DNA from: Micromonospora endophytica
GTDB lineage: Bacteria > Actinomycetota > Actinomycetes > Mycobacteriales > Micromonosporaceae
Length of the DNA: 64,000 nucleotides
Direction: 5' to 3'
Assembly (NCBI RefSeq): GCF_003236305.1
Contig: NZ_POTX01000003.1
Coordinates: 1-64,000 of the forward strand
In this document: piece after piece, positions 1 to 7,966 of the stretch
How the letters are laid out: every line of letters starts with the position of its first letter
Numbering within the stretch: position 1 is the stretch's first letter
Notes under the pieces: generated by a model
The model's input: the letters and a program-made list of their open reading frames with translations, nothing else
What the model was told of the DNA's origin: nothing
Databases searched by the model: none
Program-made: the position numbers and the translations under genes

Positions 1-70
1 AGTGAACCAGGTCAACCGCGTCACGCTGAAACTCTTCCGTGTACTTCGATGGACGCCCCAACGGGGACAC
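1..70 (-). CDS. IS3-family transposase OrfA, N-terminus (cut by window edge)
   Basis: Reading leftward from a GTG at 70 gives a protein beginning VSPLGRPSKYTEEFQRDAV. This is the typical start of the HTH-carrying OrfA of IS3-type elements (RPxKYxxEFxRDAV). Purine-rich sequence (GAGGAAGGG) just before the GTG could be its ribosome binding site. Only about 23 codons are in the window, so it is not possible to say whether the element is intact. It abuts the 3' end of the deacetylase gene at 97. Confidence 0.6.
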   Translation of the reverse strand, partial: MSPLGRPSKYTEEFQRDAVDLVH

Positions 71-96
71 CCCTTCCTCTGGACCAACATCCAGTC

Positions 97-633
97 TCAG
101 GGTGTCCACATCTCAGGGGGAAGGCCATCAGCGCGCCACTGGTCCGCTGCCTCTTCGTAGGCCAGGACGAGATCCGGGTGATGGCGTAGCCGGGTGTTTG
201 ACGGTCGCGTCGCGGTGTGGGCCGCCTCAGCCACGGCCTGGTGGTCCTGGTTGTAGCTGGAACGGTGCGGAGCGATCAACATCGTAGGCCGCAGTCTGGC
301 GATGGCCAGCGGGCTTTCCTGCTCGACCATGTTGGTGAGTTCGAGTCGGGGAATCTGATCGAGCCGTAGGTGATACTCGTCGCCCGGGAAAGCCATGTGC
401 CAGCCGTCCCATCGTTGGTAATCCGCGACCCGTTTGATTTCGTCGTTGCGCTCCGTTGGGCTGGAGAAGACGGACGAGGACTGGTCGGTGGTGTTGCCGA
501 CGGTGAGGAACTGGACGAAGACCTCGGCGCCGGCGGACTTCGCTTTGTGGATCAATCCGCCGCAGCCGAGGATCTCGTCATCGGGATGCGGCGATAGGAT
601 GAGGATGCGCTGCTGCGCCCAGGTGAAATTCAT
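97..633 (-). CDS. PIG-L family N-deacetylase, probably truncated at the C-terminus
   Basis: Zinc-dependent deacetylase of the PIG-L/LmbE family, which removes acetyl groups from N-acetyl-hexosamine-containing glycosides. The zinc motif HPDDE is at residues 16-20, and the later metal ligand is in YNQDHQAV around residue 131. The ATG at 633 is preferred over an upstream in-frame start because the conserved fold begins a few residues after it. At 178 residues it is shorter than most family members (about 220-280) and stops just after the VLAYEE strand. An IS3 element starts right downstream, so the tail has probably been lost to insertion. It follows the nucleotide-sugar dehydrogenase at 683 with a 49-bp gap and is likely in the same transcript. 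It may deacetylate an amino sugar on the cluster product, if still active. Confidence 0.8.
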   Translation of the reverse strand: MNFTWAQQRILILSPHPDDEILGCGGLIHKAKSAGAEVFVQFLTVGNTTDQSSSVFSSPTERNDEIKRVADYQRWDGWHMAFPGDEYHLRLDQIPRLELTNMVEQESPLAIARLRPTMLIAPHRSSYNQDHQAVAEAAHTATRPSNTRLRHHPDLVLAYEEAADQWRADGLPPEMWTP

Positions 634-682
634 GGTGGATATCCGTTTCCGTAGGTCGTCCGAAGGTCTCCTGAAGCGCGGC

Positions 683-2059
683 TCAGAGGCGCTCGACGTT
701 CTCGTGACGCCCCACGAGGCCACTTGTGTCGAGCACCAGCCGGGCGTGCCGGGTGATGGCCGCGAGGTCGAACGCCGAGTGCGCCTGGAGCAGTACGACG
801 GCGTCGCAATCGTGGACCGCGTAGAGGGGCGCCTCCACCGCGGGGATGCTCACCCCGTCGACGGACCAACTCCGGATGTAAGGATCGGCGAAACACAATT
901 CGGCGCCAAGGCTGAGCAGCTCGCGGGCCAGTGGCAGTGCCGGGGTCTCGCGGTCGTCGGCGATATCCGGCTTGTACGTCACACCCAGCAGCATCACGCG
1001 CGCGCCGTTGACGGACTTCCGCTCCCGGTTGAGCGCCCGCTGCAGGCGGCTGGCGACGTATTTCGGCATACGTCCGTTGATCTCGTCGGCTGTTTCGGCC
1101 AGCCGGAAGCTGTAGCCGAGCTTGCGGACGGTGTGCGACAGGTAGGAGGGGTCGATTGGGATGCAATGACCGCCTACTCCCGGGCCGGGGAGGAACTTGT
1201 GGAAGCCGAAAGGCTTGGTGGCGGCGGCCTCGATGGTCTCCCACAGGTCGATGCCCAACTCCTCGCAGAAGATCACCATTTCGTTGACCAGCGCGATGTT
1301 CACGTTGCGATACGTGTTCTCCAACAGCTTCGCCATCTCGGCCTCGCGCAGGCCCGAGGTGGGCACCACCCGGGAGACCAACTTGCCGTAGAAGGTGGCA
1401 GCGTGGTCACGGCAGCTCTCGGTCAGACCACCGACGACCTTTGGCGTGTTCCGCAGTCCGAATTGGCCGTTCCCGGGATCGATGCGCTCCGGCGAGTACG
1501 CCAGGCTGAAGTCGCGTCCCGCCGTGAGGCCCGATTCCTCTAGGATCGGCCGGACGACTTCCTCGGTTGTTCCGGGGTAGGTGGTGGACTCCAGGACGAC
1601 CAGTGTGCCCGGCATCAGGCAGCCGGCGATCATGCGTGCGGCACTTCGCACGGCCGACAGGTCAGGCCCATGATCGTCGCTGAGTGGCGTCGGCACGCAG
1701 ACCGTGATGACTGCGCTTTCGGCAAGTGACGCCGGATCGGTCGTGGCCCGGAAGCCGGCCGCAAGCATCTCACCGAGATCGTCTTTGGAGATGTCGTCGA
1801 CATAGGATTTACCGCTGTTCAGCATATTCACGCGACTGGCGTCGATATCCACGCCGATGACACGCAGTCCGGCAGCGGCCGCCTCTTTCAGTAGAGGTAG
1901 ACCAACATAGCCAAGACCAATCACCGCCAAGTCATACGACACGCGAGGGCTCTCACCTGTTGATCCATCCTCCGTTGAGGTAGGTGAGTAGTCCTTCTCG
2001 AAAGACAGATGCGACCGAGCATCGTCCAATATCATGGAGGTAACCGATTTTTGTCCCAT
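683..2059 (-). CDS. Nucleotide-sugar 6-dehydrogenase, UDP-N-acetylhexosamine type (WecC/WbpA-like)
   Basis: NAD-dependent two-step oxidation of a UDP-sugar C6 alcohol to the uronate. The Rossmann motif GLGYVG is at residues 48-53. The middle domain contains ENTYRNVNIALVNE. The catalytic cysteine is in GGHCIPIDP (Cys299), followed by the third domain motif LGVTYKPDIADDRE. FHKFLPGPGVGGHCIPIDP resembles UDP-GlcNAc/UDP-ManNAc dehydrogenases more than UDP-glucose dehydrogenases. The ATG at 2059 is preceded by GAGGCGG, so the longer upstream extension is rejected. The protein is 458 residues; the first 40 are a non-conserved extension. It is likely co-transcribed with the PIG-L gene. A shared cluster motif lies about 310 bp upstream. 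Likely role: amino-uronic acid donor for the cluster glycosyltransferases. Confidence 0.88.
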   Translation of the reverse strand: MGQKSVTSMILDDARSHLSFEKDYSPTSTEDGSTGESPRVSYDLAVIGLGYVGLPLLKEAAAAGLRVIGVDIDASRVNMLNSGKSYVDDISKDDLGEMLAAGFRATTDPASLAESAVITVCVPTPLSDDHGPDLSAVRSAARMIAGCLMPGTLVVLESTTYPGTTEEVVRPILEESGLTAGRDFSLAYSPERIDPGNGQFGLRNTPKVVGGLTESCRDHAATFYGKLVSRVVPTSGLREAEMAKLLENTYRNVNIALVNEMVIFCEELGIDLWETIEAAATKPFGFHKFLPGPGVGGHCIPIDPSYLSHTVRKLGYSFRLAETADEINGRMPKYVASRLQRALNRERKSVNGARVMLLGVTYKPDIADDRETPALPLARELLSLGAELCFADPYIRSWSVDGVSIPAVEAPLYAVHDCDAVVLLQAHSAFDLAAITRHARLVLDTSGLVGRHENVERL

Positions 2060-2368
2060 GACCGCCTCATTTCGACCAGACTTCTTACCGTCCGCCGGTC
2101 CGCGTAAGCCGCGACCGGGCCGCGCGCCGGCTGCGCCCGGGCTCCTTTCGGTGCGCCAGACCTGCCGGTGGAAAGTTTCGCGGCCAAGAGGTCGACCTTC
2201 TGTTGGCCGATTGCCGGTGCCGGCTCCTGGTGGGCCTCGGACCATCTCTTACGCGCCTGCTACTCGACTTGTTGAAACCAGCGACGGGAGAGCGCACGAT
2301 TCGTGTCCGCTCTCCCGGTTGGTTGAATGCGATCCCGTCCTTTCGCAGTTCCTTTATATTCGTAGCAG

Positions 2369-2392
2369 CAACGTACTCCCGTGGCGGTACCG
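2369..2392 (-). promoter_or_regulatory. Cluster motif copy 1: GTACC-N8-AGTACGTT
   Basis: On the minus strand this reads GCGGTACCGCCACGGGAGTACGTT. The two GTAC cores start exactly 14 bp apart, as in the copies at 6137 and 30718; 15 of 21 core positions are identical in all three. It lies upstream of the dehydrogenase/deacetylase pair. It is a candidate operator of a cluster regulator; the bound protein is unknown. Confidence 0.6.
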
Positions 2393-2615
2393 CACTAGTG
2401 TTCTCCCGGTTACTCAATACAATCATGGAGCTGCTCATCAGAACGGGGATTTACTACTGAGGTGAGCTCGACGAGAGTCGTCGGTGCAATGTGGTCCGCT
2501 CGGCTCGCGTCCGGTCGGTTCGGGTATTCCCGGGTCAGGGTGGACCATCGATGGGCCGGTCTTTGCGACAGGATTCCGTCGTCGAGTTGGCATCCAGTGA
2601 TTGACTGTCGCGGCA

Positions 2616-3169
2616 GGGTCGACGTCAGGGTCCCGGCAAAGTCGTGACGGTGTCTGACTTGTGTGGCTTGGAGTAGAAGCGCCGTTTTTGGTGGCAGCAA
2701 GACGGGCATGACCGGTGCCGAAACCGCTGGTGGGCTGCCTGAAGCACTCGCCGTTCTGCCTGATCCACAGGCCCGGCGAGGTGTCCGGCACCGGCTGACA
2801 GTCGTGGTCACCGCAGCGGTGTGTGCTGTGGTCGCCGGGTACCGCTCGTACGCCGTGATCGCCGAGTGAGTCGCCGACGTGCCGGCCGAGACGGCTCTCG
2901 CCCTGGGCATGACTGCCGACCGGCGTCCATCGGAGGCGATGATCCGTCGGCTGTTGCAGGCCATGGACCCGCAGCTACTGACCGCGGCGATCAGTGTCTG
3001 GCTCGCCGGCCGGGCCGCCGCCACCACCTCGGCGGCCGGCCGGGCCATCGCCGTCGACGGCAAGGGCCTGCGCGGCTCCCGCACCACCGACACCACGCCC
3101 GCGACAGCACCCGCCCGCTGGCACTACTCGGCATCACCTGACGACTTTGCCGGGCCCTGGGGTCGACGT
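2616..3169 (+). mobile_element. Internally deleted ISAs1-family element with 10-bp target duplication
   Basis: The element proper is 2626-3159 (534 bp). Its left end is CAGGGTCCCGGCAAAGTCGT (2626-2645). Its right end is the inverted copy of CAGGGCCCGGCAAAGTCGT (3141-3159). Both sides carry the same 10 bp, GGGTCGACGT (2616-2625 and 3160-3169), a perfect target-site duplication. ISAs1 elements usually exceed 1.1 kb, so about half is missing from the middle while both termini survive. The element therefore either moved in this short form, mobilised in trans, or was deleted after insertion. Confidence 0.85.
2708..3141 (+). pseudogene. ISAs1-family transposase, internal deletion plus nonsense codon
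   Basis: The N-terminal part reads AETAGGLPEALAVLPDPQA and continues into the DDE-associated region, with AVDGKGLRGS near 3051-3080. A TGA at 2867-2869 interrupts it where the second copy in this window (near 27000) has TGG, giving AEW. After about 3085 the frame shifts, and the sequence HHARDSTRPLALLGIT followed by TGA (3139-3141) matches the usual C-terminus of these transposases. The central catalytic part is gone. It cannot make transposase. Confidence 0.85.
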
Positions 3170-3443
3170 GCCGGTGGCCGCAGTTGTCGGCGTGCGGACG
3201 CCGTGCTGCGCGAGACGCGGCGGCGGGCCGCCCAACGACGGCCGGTCGCCCGTGATCCTGGCCGGCACACCGGTCGTCGGCGAGCGTGGCGCGCAAGACG
3301 ATGCGCAGTGTCAGGGCGACATCATCGACGCGTGGTATTCGCGGAATCGCCTCTGGTGCAGACCGCGCAGGATCGTTGACGACGCGCAGCGCGCCGGCCT
3401 GGGTCGCATCGACGGTGGCTGGCGCGCGGGCGCGCTGCGCTGG
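3170..3443. other. No recognisable gene
   Basis: This stretch lies between the IS target duplication and the hairpin below the glycosyltransferase. The reading frames present look like chance GC-rich frames. With the insertion at 2626-3159 removed it would be continuous with 2460-2615, and I recognise nothing across that join either. Confidence 0.5.
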
Positions 3444-3466
3444 TGTGTGGTCCGTGGGACCACACA
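3444..3466 (-). terminator. Hairpin terminator below the GT2 gene
   Basis: A perfect 10-bp stem, TGTGTGGTCC / GGACCACACA, with a 3-base loop, 16 bp past the stop of the minus-strand glycosyltransferase gene. There is no T-tract, as is common in actinobacteria. Confidence 0.6.
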
Positions 3467-3481
3467 GCAGCTGCGGTTCGA

Positions 3482-4345
3482 TCAGTGGGTCAGCTTCCGG
3501 CCCCGGATGACATCGTTGATGACGAAGAAGTTGATGGTCGGGACGATGTCCAGCAGACGCGTGATCGGCGTGTCGTACTTCCGGGCCATGTATCGATAGT
3601 TGGCGACTGCGTCGGCGCCTTCGCCATCGCGCTCGTGCGGCCAGTGCAGCGACATCGCGTCCCGGTCCAGGAACATGCGGGCTCCGTCGCGGTGCAGCCG
3701 GTAGCCGAGGTCGACGTCCTCACCACCCCATGCGCGGAACGCGTCGTCGAACATGCCGACACGCCGCAGCTGTTCCGTCCGCACCGAGGCGTTGAACGTC
3801 CAGTACATGAGCCAGGGCGCGGGCGCGGCGGAGAAGTCGTCACCCTCCCGGATGAAGAAGTCCTCCCTGATGTCGGGGTGCAGGCCCTTCTCGCGCCACT
3901 GCTCGATCGTGGCATCCACATTGTTGACATCGAGGTCGGCCAGGACCTCGTCGGCGTTCTCGTTGTTGAGGCTGTAGCCGAAGACGTACCCACATACCGC
4001 GATCGGCTCGGTTGAAGCCTCGTGGCTGGCGAGGTGAACGCGCAGGAGGCTGGAGTGCGCCATCACACCCGCGTCCATGAAGACGGTGACCTCGCCCTGG
4101 GCATGGCTGATGCCGAGGTTACGGGCCCCGGCGGCCCGGTAGCCCTCGTCCTCCTGGAAGAAGTAGCGCAGGTTCATCTGGTCCATGTACTTCTTCACGA
4201 CATCCGCGGTGTCGTCGGACGATCCGTCGTCGACTACCAGCACTTCGTAGTCGTCGTGGTCCAGATCCTGATGGACGAGGGACTCAAGCGTGAGCTGCAG
4301 AATGTCCGACCGGTTGTAGGTCGGGATTACGACGGACAGTTTCAT
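3482..4345 (-). CDS. GT2-family glycosyltransferase
   Basis: A GT-A fold glycosyltransferase of 287 residues. The N-terminus MKLSVVIPTYNR starts the nucleotide-binding fold, with DDG at 39-41 and the DXD-like MDAG at 90-93. The motif WGGEDVDLGYRL (206-217) is the acceptor-side signature of the galactosyltransferase C-like domain. No membrane segments are seen, so it is probably cytoplasmic. Its start lies inside the 3' end of the exporter gene (62-bp overlap), so the two are translationally linked. It probably transfers a sugar made from one of the UDP-sugar pathways encoded at the cluster edges; donor and acceptor cannot be read from sequence. A second GT2 with the same WGGED signature is at 20172. 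Confidence 0.85.
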   Translation of the reverse strand: MKLSVVIPTYNRSDILQLTLESLVHQDLDHDDYEVLVVDDGSSDDTADVVKKYMDQMNLRYFFQEDEGYRAAGARNLGISHAQGEVTVFMDAGVMAHSSLLRVHLASHEASTEPIAVCGYVFGYSLNNENADEVLADLDVNNVDATIEQWREKGLHPDIREDFFIREGDDFSAAPAPWLMYWTFNASVRTEQLRRVGMFDDAFRAWGGEDVDLGYRLHRDGARMFLDRDAMSLHWPHERDGEGADAVANYRYMARKYDTPITRLLDIVPTINFFVINDVIRGRKLTH

Positions 4346-5504
4346 GGCCTCTCCTTCTCTTGCGGGACATTTCGTGGCCGGCGAGCAGCGCGAACGCGGC
4401 GGCCGTCAGCAGGCCACCGAACAGCGGGATGACGCGCACCCCGGCCGTCGCCAGCAGGCCGGCGCCGATGAACGAGCCGGCCGCGAGGCCGAAGTTGAAC
4501 GCGACGCTGAGGCTGGCTGACGCCATGTCGGTCGTCGACGGGGCGACCTGCATGATGCGGTGCTGGATTCCCGCGATCAGCGAGCTGAACGACATCCCTG
4601 CCACGGCGAGCAGCGGAATCGTCAGTAGCTTGCTCGATCCACCCCCGTAGAGGCCGAGCATCGCAGCGGTGATGAGCCCCAGTAGACCCAGCACGACACC
4701 GAGCGGAAACCGGTCCAGGACCCTACCGACCGCCCAGGTTCCGGCGACGCCGAACGAGCCTTGGACGAAGAGCAGGATGCCGAGCGATGCTGCGGCGAAC
4801 CCGCTGACGTCGAGGAGGAAGACGGTCATGTAGGTGAACGCGCCCATGGCGCCGGTGACCGCGAGGATGGTGGCGACGAGCAGGACGACGAAGCGGTGCC
4901 GATCCGGCATGGGCCCGGTTTCGGCGGCGCTCTCTTGCGGGGTGATGCTCGGCAGCAGCAGGGCGACCGCGACGCAGGTGACGAAGCCGAAGATGGCCAT
5001 CGCGATGAAGGCGGCCCGCCACCCGGCCTGCCCGCCCAACCAGGTGCCCAGCGGCACGCCGAGGACCGGGCCGAGAGCGTTGCCGATCGACAGGCGAGCC
5101 ACGATGCGGCCGCGGATGTTCGCGGGAAACATCGAGATCGCCACCGGGAACACCACCGCCCAGAAGACACCGTTCGTGGTGGCGGACACCAGCCGCGCGG
5201 CAAGCAACACCTCGTAGGAGGTTGCGAAGGCCGACACCGCCGTCGCCGCGGCGAACACCCCGAGCGCGCCGGCGAGCAGCGGGCGCCGGGGCACTCGCCG
5301 AGTGACCCGGGTCAGTGGGAGCGCCACGATCATGACCACCACGGCGTACCCGGTCACCAGCAGGCCGGCCTCGGACCTGGTCCGTCCCAGGTCTGGCGCG
5401 ATCAGCGTGAGCAACCCGATCGGAAGCACCTCGGTGGTGACGTAACAGAACGTGGCGGCGGACAACGCGGCTAGGGCATAGACCGCGCGTCGTTGCTGCA
5501 CCAT
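4284..5504 (-). CDS. MFS drug/metabolite exporter (12 TM, DHA1 type)
   Basis: Integral membrane major facilitator of 406 residues, with about twelve hydrophobic segments. The cytoplasmic loop after TM2 is degenerate (RVTRRVPRRPLL), and the NIRGRIVARLSIGNALGPVLGVPLG block matches the TM5 antiporter region of arabinose/chloramphenicol-type exporters. The ATG at 5504 has a strong GGGAGGT ribosome binding site eight bases upstream, which decides it over an upstream in-frame start. It is first in a two-gene minus-strand unit with the glycosyltransferase and is divergent from the biosynthetic operon at 6188. Its likely job is export of, and self-resistance to, the cluster product. Confidence 0.85.
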   Translation of the reverse strand: MVQQRRAVYALAALSAATFCYVTTEVLPIGLLTLIAPDLGRTRSEAGLLVTGYAVVVMIVALPLTRVTRRVPRRPLLAGALGVFAAATAVSAFATSYEVLLAARLVSATTNGVFWAVVFPVAISMFPANIRGRIVARLSIGNALGPVLGVPLGTWLGGQAGWRAAFIAMAIFGFVTCVAVALLLPSITPQESAAETGPMPDRHRFVVLLVATILAVTGAMGAFTYMTVFLLDVSGFAAASLGILLFVQGSFGVAGTWAVGRVLDRFPLGVVLGLLGLITAAMLGLYGGGSSKLLTIPLLAVAGMSFSSLIAGIQHRIMQVAPSTTDMASASLSVAFNFGLAAGSFIGAGLLATAGVRVIPLFGGLLTAAAFALLAGHEMSRKRRRGHETVRRNPDLQPVGHSAAHA

Positions 5505-6187
5505 TGGGCTACCTCCCAAATCCTGGAACAAGGTGTAGCAAGAAACCGCCACGCAAGCGGTGCGCCGCAGACACTCGATCATCTCGATGGCGCTACTCAA
5601 TCGCAGAGCCGCTCGCGTGAACCCGGCTAATTGCGTTTTGACGGTAGCATAGACGATCTGACATCTCAGGCCCTGTCCATACTAGAAGCTGTTCCCGCAC
5701 TTCGGTGCGGTGCGGTGTGGCGCAACGGAGGCGAATCCAGTCGGGAGAGCTACTGCCGAAAGCAGGTTCACAGGGAGCTAGGCAGGCGTCGTAGCGCCCG
5801 ATCCCCGTACCGGTCGGAGACGCCCGGTGTGGGTACGGCGGGCGGCCAGGGCGGCGCGGGAGTAGGCGCCAGTGTTTGATGTGGACCAGCTGCGGCAGCG
5901 CGATTGTCGTAGCGGCGATTCCGACACCGCCGGCAGCGCACCCAACATCCGCGGAGGTGGGGCGTGCCGAACGGTCCGCCGGCACGCCAGGCCTTACGCG
6001 GGGTCGCACCTTCGCCCGTACTGAGGCGGGTGCTGGCACCGCCACCCATCAGCCCGATCCGCATCACGTGGGTGAGGGCTAATTCGATTTCTGGGTGCTC
6101 TTTTCCGATGTGTTGAGTGGAGCTCGGTCAGGTCCAGAGTACCGCCCCGCTAGTACGTTCACTCCTGGATAAGAAGGGAGGCACGCA
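5505..6187. other. Divergent promoter region between exporter and core operon
   Basis: 683 bp without a convincing gene. It must hold the promoters for the leftward exporter/GT2 pair and the rightward core operon. The only element I can point to is the cluster motif at 6137-6160. The small frames here have no conserved features or ribosome binding sites. Confidence 0.6.
6137..6160 (+). promoter_or_regulatory. Cluster motif copy 2: GTACC-N8-AGTACGTT
   Basis: GAGTACCGCCCCGCTAGTACGTTC, ending 27 bp before the ATG of the first core gene. The copy at 30718 shares flanking bases as well (CAGAGTACC on the left, GTTCAYYCC on the right). The position close to the start codon fits an activator or repressor site overlapping the core promoter. 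Confidence 0.65.
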
Positions 6188-6892
6188 ATGCCTATCAAAG
6201 ATTTCGTCCTGCACGGCGCGCAGGACATCGTGGAGAATGGGTGGGCCCATGAACAACTGCACGTTTCCGTAAATAACGGGTGGTACGAATTCGCGAAGTT
6301 CTGGGACGATCTCCCAGTCGATCCGTACGTCCAGCCGAGCCATCGGACCCGCCGATACCGACGGTTGGGGCGGCTGCTGGGTCGTTCCCAGGGTGACGTC
6401 AAGACGCTGCCCGTCGAGCCGTTCTACCAGGCAACGGACGTCAACCGGGTCTACGGTGGGCAGGTCAGGAAGTTCGCGCCGATCACCCCAGAGGCGCACG
6501 AGAATACCAACTTCCAGGCCACCATCGCACACGACCTGAGTTTTATCAGCCGCGCGAGCGGAATCGACAGCGACTGGCTGATAACCGTACACATGATTCG
6601 GGTGACGGCCGACGGTGAGGCCACTTCCGCCCCGGCTCCGGAGGGTCGCCACAGCGACGGTCACGACTACGTGGCTATCCATCTGGTTGGCCGGCAGAAC
6701 TGCATCGGCGGCGTCAGTCGCGTCTTCCGCAAGGGCGAGAACGAGCCGTTGTTCGAGCACACGATGGTGAATCCAATGGAGACCATCGTGCTCGATGACC
6801 GCGCAATGGAGCACGAAGTCACCCCCATCGGACCCGAGGGCGCGACCACCGCGACCCGCGACATGCTGATCATCGATTTCGAGCGGGCCTAG
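6188..6892 (+). CDS. 2-oxoglutarate/Fe(II) dioxygenase (amino-acid hydroxylase-like, 2OG-Fe_Oxy_2)
   Basis: Related to the free-amino-acid dioxygenases typified by isoleucine dioxygenase. The iron ligands are the HxD pair His155/Asp157 in GRHSDGHDYV and probably His209 in MEHEVTPI. Arg224 in TRDMLIIDF should bind the 2-oxoglutarate carboxylate. The 234-residue length is normal for the family. The start has a good site, AAGGGAGG, eight bases before ATG. It is the first gene of the core operon, 17 bp before the carrier-protein gene. It probably hydroxylates an amino acid substrate, either before loading on the carrier or after release; which one cannot be told from sequence. Confidence 0.85.
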   Translation: MPIKDFVLHGAQDIVENGWAHEQLHVSVNNGWYEFAKFWDDLPVDPYVQPSHRTRRYRRLGRLLGRSQGDVKTLPVEPFYQATDVNRVYGGQVRKFAPITPEAHENTNFQATIAHDLSFISRASGIDSDWLITVHMIRVTADGEATSAPAPEGRHSDGHDYVAIHLVGRQNCIGGVSRVFRKGENEPLFEHTMVNPMETIVLDDRAMEHEVTPIGPEGATTATRDMLIIDFERA

Positions 6893-6909
6893 TTTTCCGG
6901 AGGGATCCC

Positions 6910-7095
6910 ATGTCCAATCTGACCACCGCACCGGCTTGCCTGGAATGCGACACCGAGGTCGCCGTATCGACCGAGGCGGAGCTGGGCGACATCCTGTCGT
7001 GCCACGGCTGCGGCCAGGAACACGAGGTAGTCGAGGTTACGCCGACGATCCGGCTCGACCGCGCACCCGAGGTCGAGGAGGACTGGGGTGAGTGA
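6910..7095 (+). CDS. lysW: LysW-type amino-group carrier protein (AmCP)
   Basis: A 61-residue acidic carrier protein. Two CxxC knuckles (CLEC at 10-13, CHGC at 31-34) bind zinc, and the C-terminus EEDWGE matches the EDWGE end of LysW carriers. In lysine and arginine biosynthesis the gamma-carboxyl of that terminal Glu forms an amide with the substrate alpha-amine, protecting it through the following steps. Here it sits with secondary-metabolic partners rather than a complete lys/arg operon, so it is a biosynthetic AmCP. The site GGAGGG precedes the ATG. It overlaps lysX by 8 bp. Confidence 0.95.
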   Translation: MSNLTTAPACLECDTEVAVSTEAELGDILSCHGCGQEHEVVEVTPTIRLDRAPEVEEDWGE

Positions 7096-7966
7096 GACGG
7101 CCGATGTGCTGGTCTGCGTGACCATGGTGCGCCCGGAGGAACGCCTGCTCCTGGGGGCGCTTCGGGCGACCGGGCTGACCGCGCAGTCGGCGATGCCTCG
7201 GCACACCGCAGCCGTGCTCAACAACGCCGCGTCACCACCTCGCATGGTGCTGCTGCGCAACGTGTCCCATCGGGAGCTGGCCGCCATGGCGGCCCGGTTC
7301 GAGCACGCCGACGTCGAGACGCTGAACACGCCGCACGCGGTGCGTCTGTGCCTCGCCAAGGACCTTCAGGCGATCGCGTTCGCCAGACACGACGTCCCGC
7401 ACCCGAGGACACACGTCGCGTTCACCGTCGAGCAGGTTCGGACGTACGTCGACGCTCTCGGCGGGGACGCGGTCGTCAAGCCAATCAGCGGCTCGTGGGG
7501 TCGCGGGATCGTCCGCATCGCGGACGAGGCGCAGTTCGACGCCTGGGTCGGCGGTCGGGAGGCGTTGGACCCGGCCGGTAAGGAATTCCCGGTCGTGGTG
7601 CAGGAGTACGTGCCCAAGCCGGGTTTCAACGAGCGAGTGCACGTGGTGGGGGATCGTCCGATCGTGGCCTACCGCCAGGTGGGCTCCGGTCTGCGCACCA
7701 ACACCCACCAGGGCGGCGCGGTGGAGCCCATCCCGATCTCGGACCGCGCTCGCGAACTGTGCGCCCGGGTCGTGGCGTGCTTCGGGCCCGGCTTCTACGG
7801 TGTCGACCTGGCCGAGTCCAGGGAGACCGGCGAGATGTACGTGTTGGAGGTCAACACCAACCCGGACTTCGCCCAGTCCTCGAAGGTTCACGGCGTCGAC
7901 ATCGCCGGCCACGTCGCCGCGTACGTGCACGACGCGGTGTTCGCCCGGGCGGGGGTTGCAGCGTGA
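7088..7966 (+). CDS. lysX: LysX-type ATP-grasp ligase, AmCP-amino acid ligase
   Basis: ATP-grasp ligase that couples the alpha-amine of an amino acid to the terminal Glu of LysW. The ATP-binding lysine is in VVKPISGSWGRG (Lys131), and the Mg-binding EVNTNPDF motif is at 254-261. At 292 residues it matches RimK/LysX/ArgX-type enzymes. The start overlaps the end of lysW, as expected of a dedicated partner. Homologues use 2-aminoadipate (LysX) or glutamate (ArgX). The transketolase downstream, which would build a seven-carbon chain from a five-carbon aldehyde, suggests glutamate, but this is inference. Confidence 0.92.
   Translation: MSETADVLVCVTMVRPEERLLLGALRATGLTAQSAMPRHTAAVLNNAASPPRMVLLRNVSHRELAAMAARFEHADVETLNTPHAVRLCLAKDLQAIAFARHDVPHPRTHVAFTVEQVRTYVDALGGDAVVKPISGSWGRGIVRIADEAQFDAWVGGREALDPAGKEFPVVVQEYVPKPGFNERVHVVGDRPIVAYRQVGSGLRTNTHQGGAVEPIPISDRARELCARVVACFGPGFYGVDLAESRETGEMYVLEVNTNPDFAQSSKVHGVDIAGHVAAYVHDAVFARAGVAA

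Noticed and set aside
683-2245. Longer start for the nucleotide-sugar dehydrogenase
   Set aside because: The extra 62 residues are low-complexity and unconserved; ATG 2059 has a good ribosome binding site.
6188-7095. LysW operon as ordinary lysine or arginine biosynthesis
   Set aside because: No aminotransferase, homocitrate-pathway or argininosuccinate genes are present, and transketolase, sulfotransferase and shell genes are interleaved with overlapping starts.
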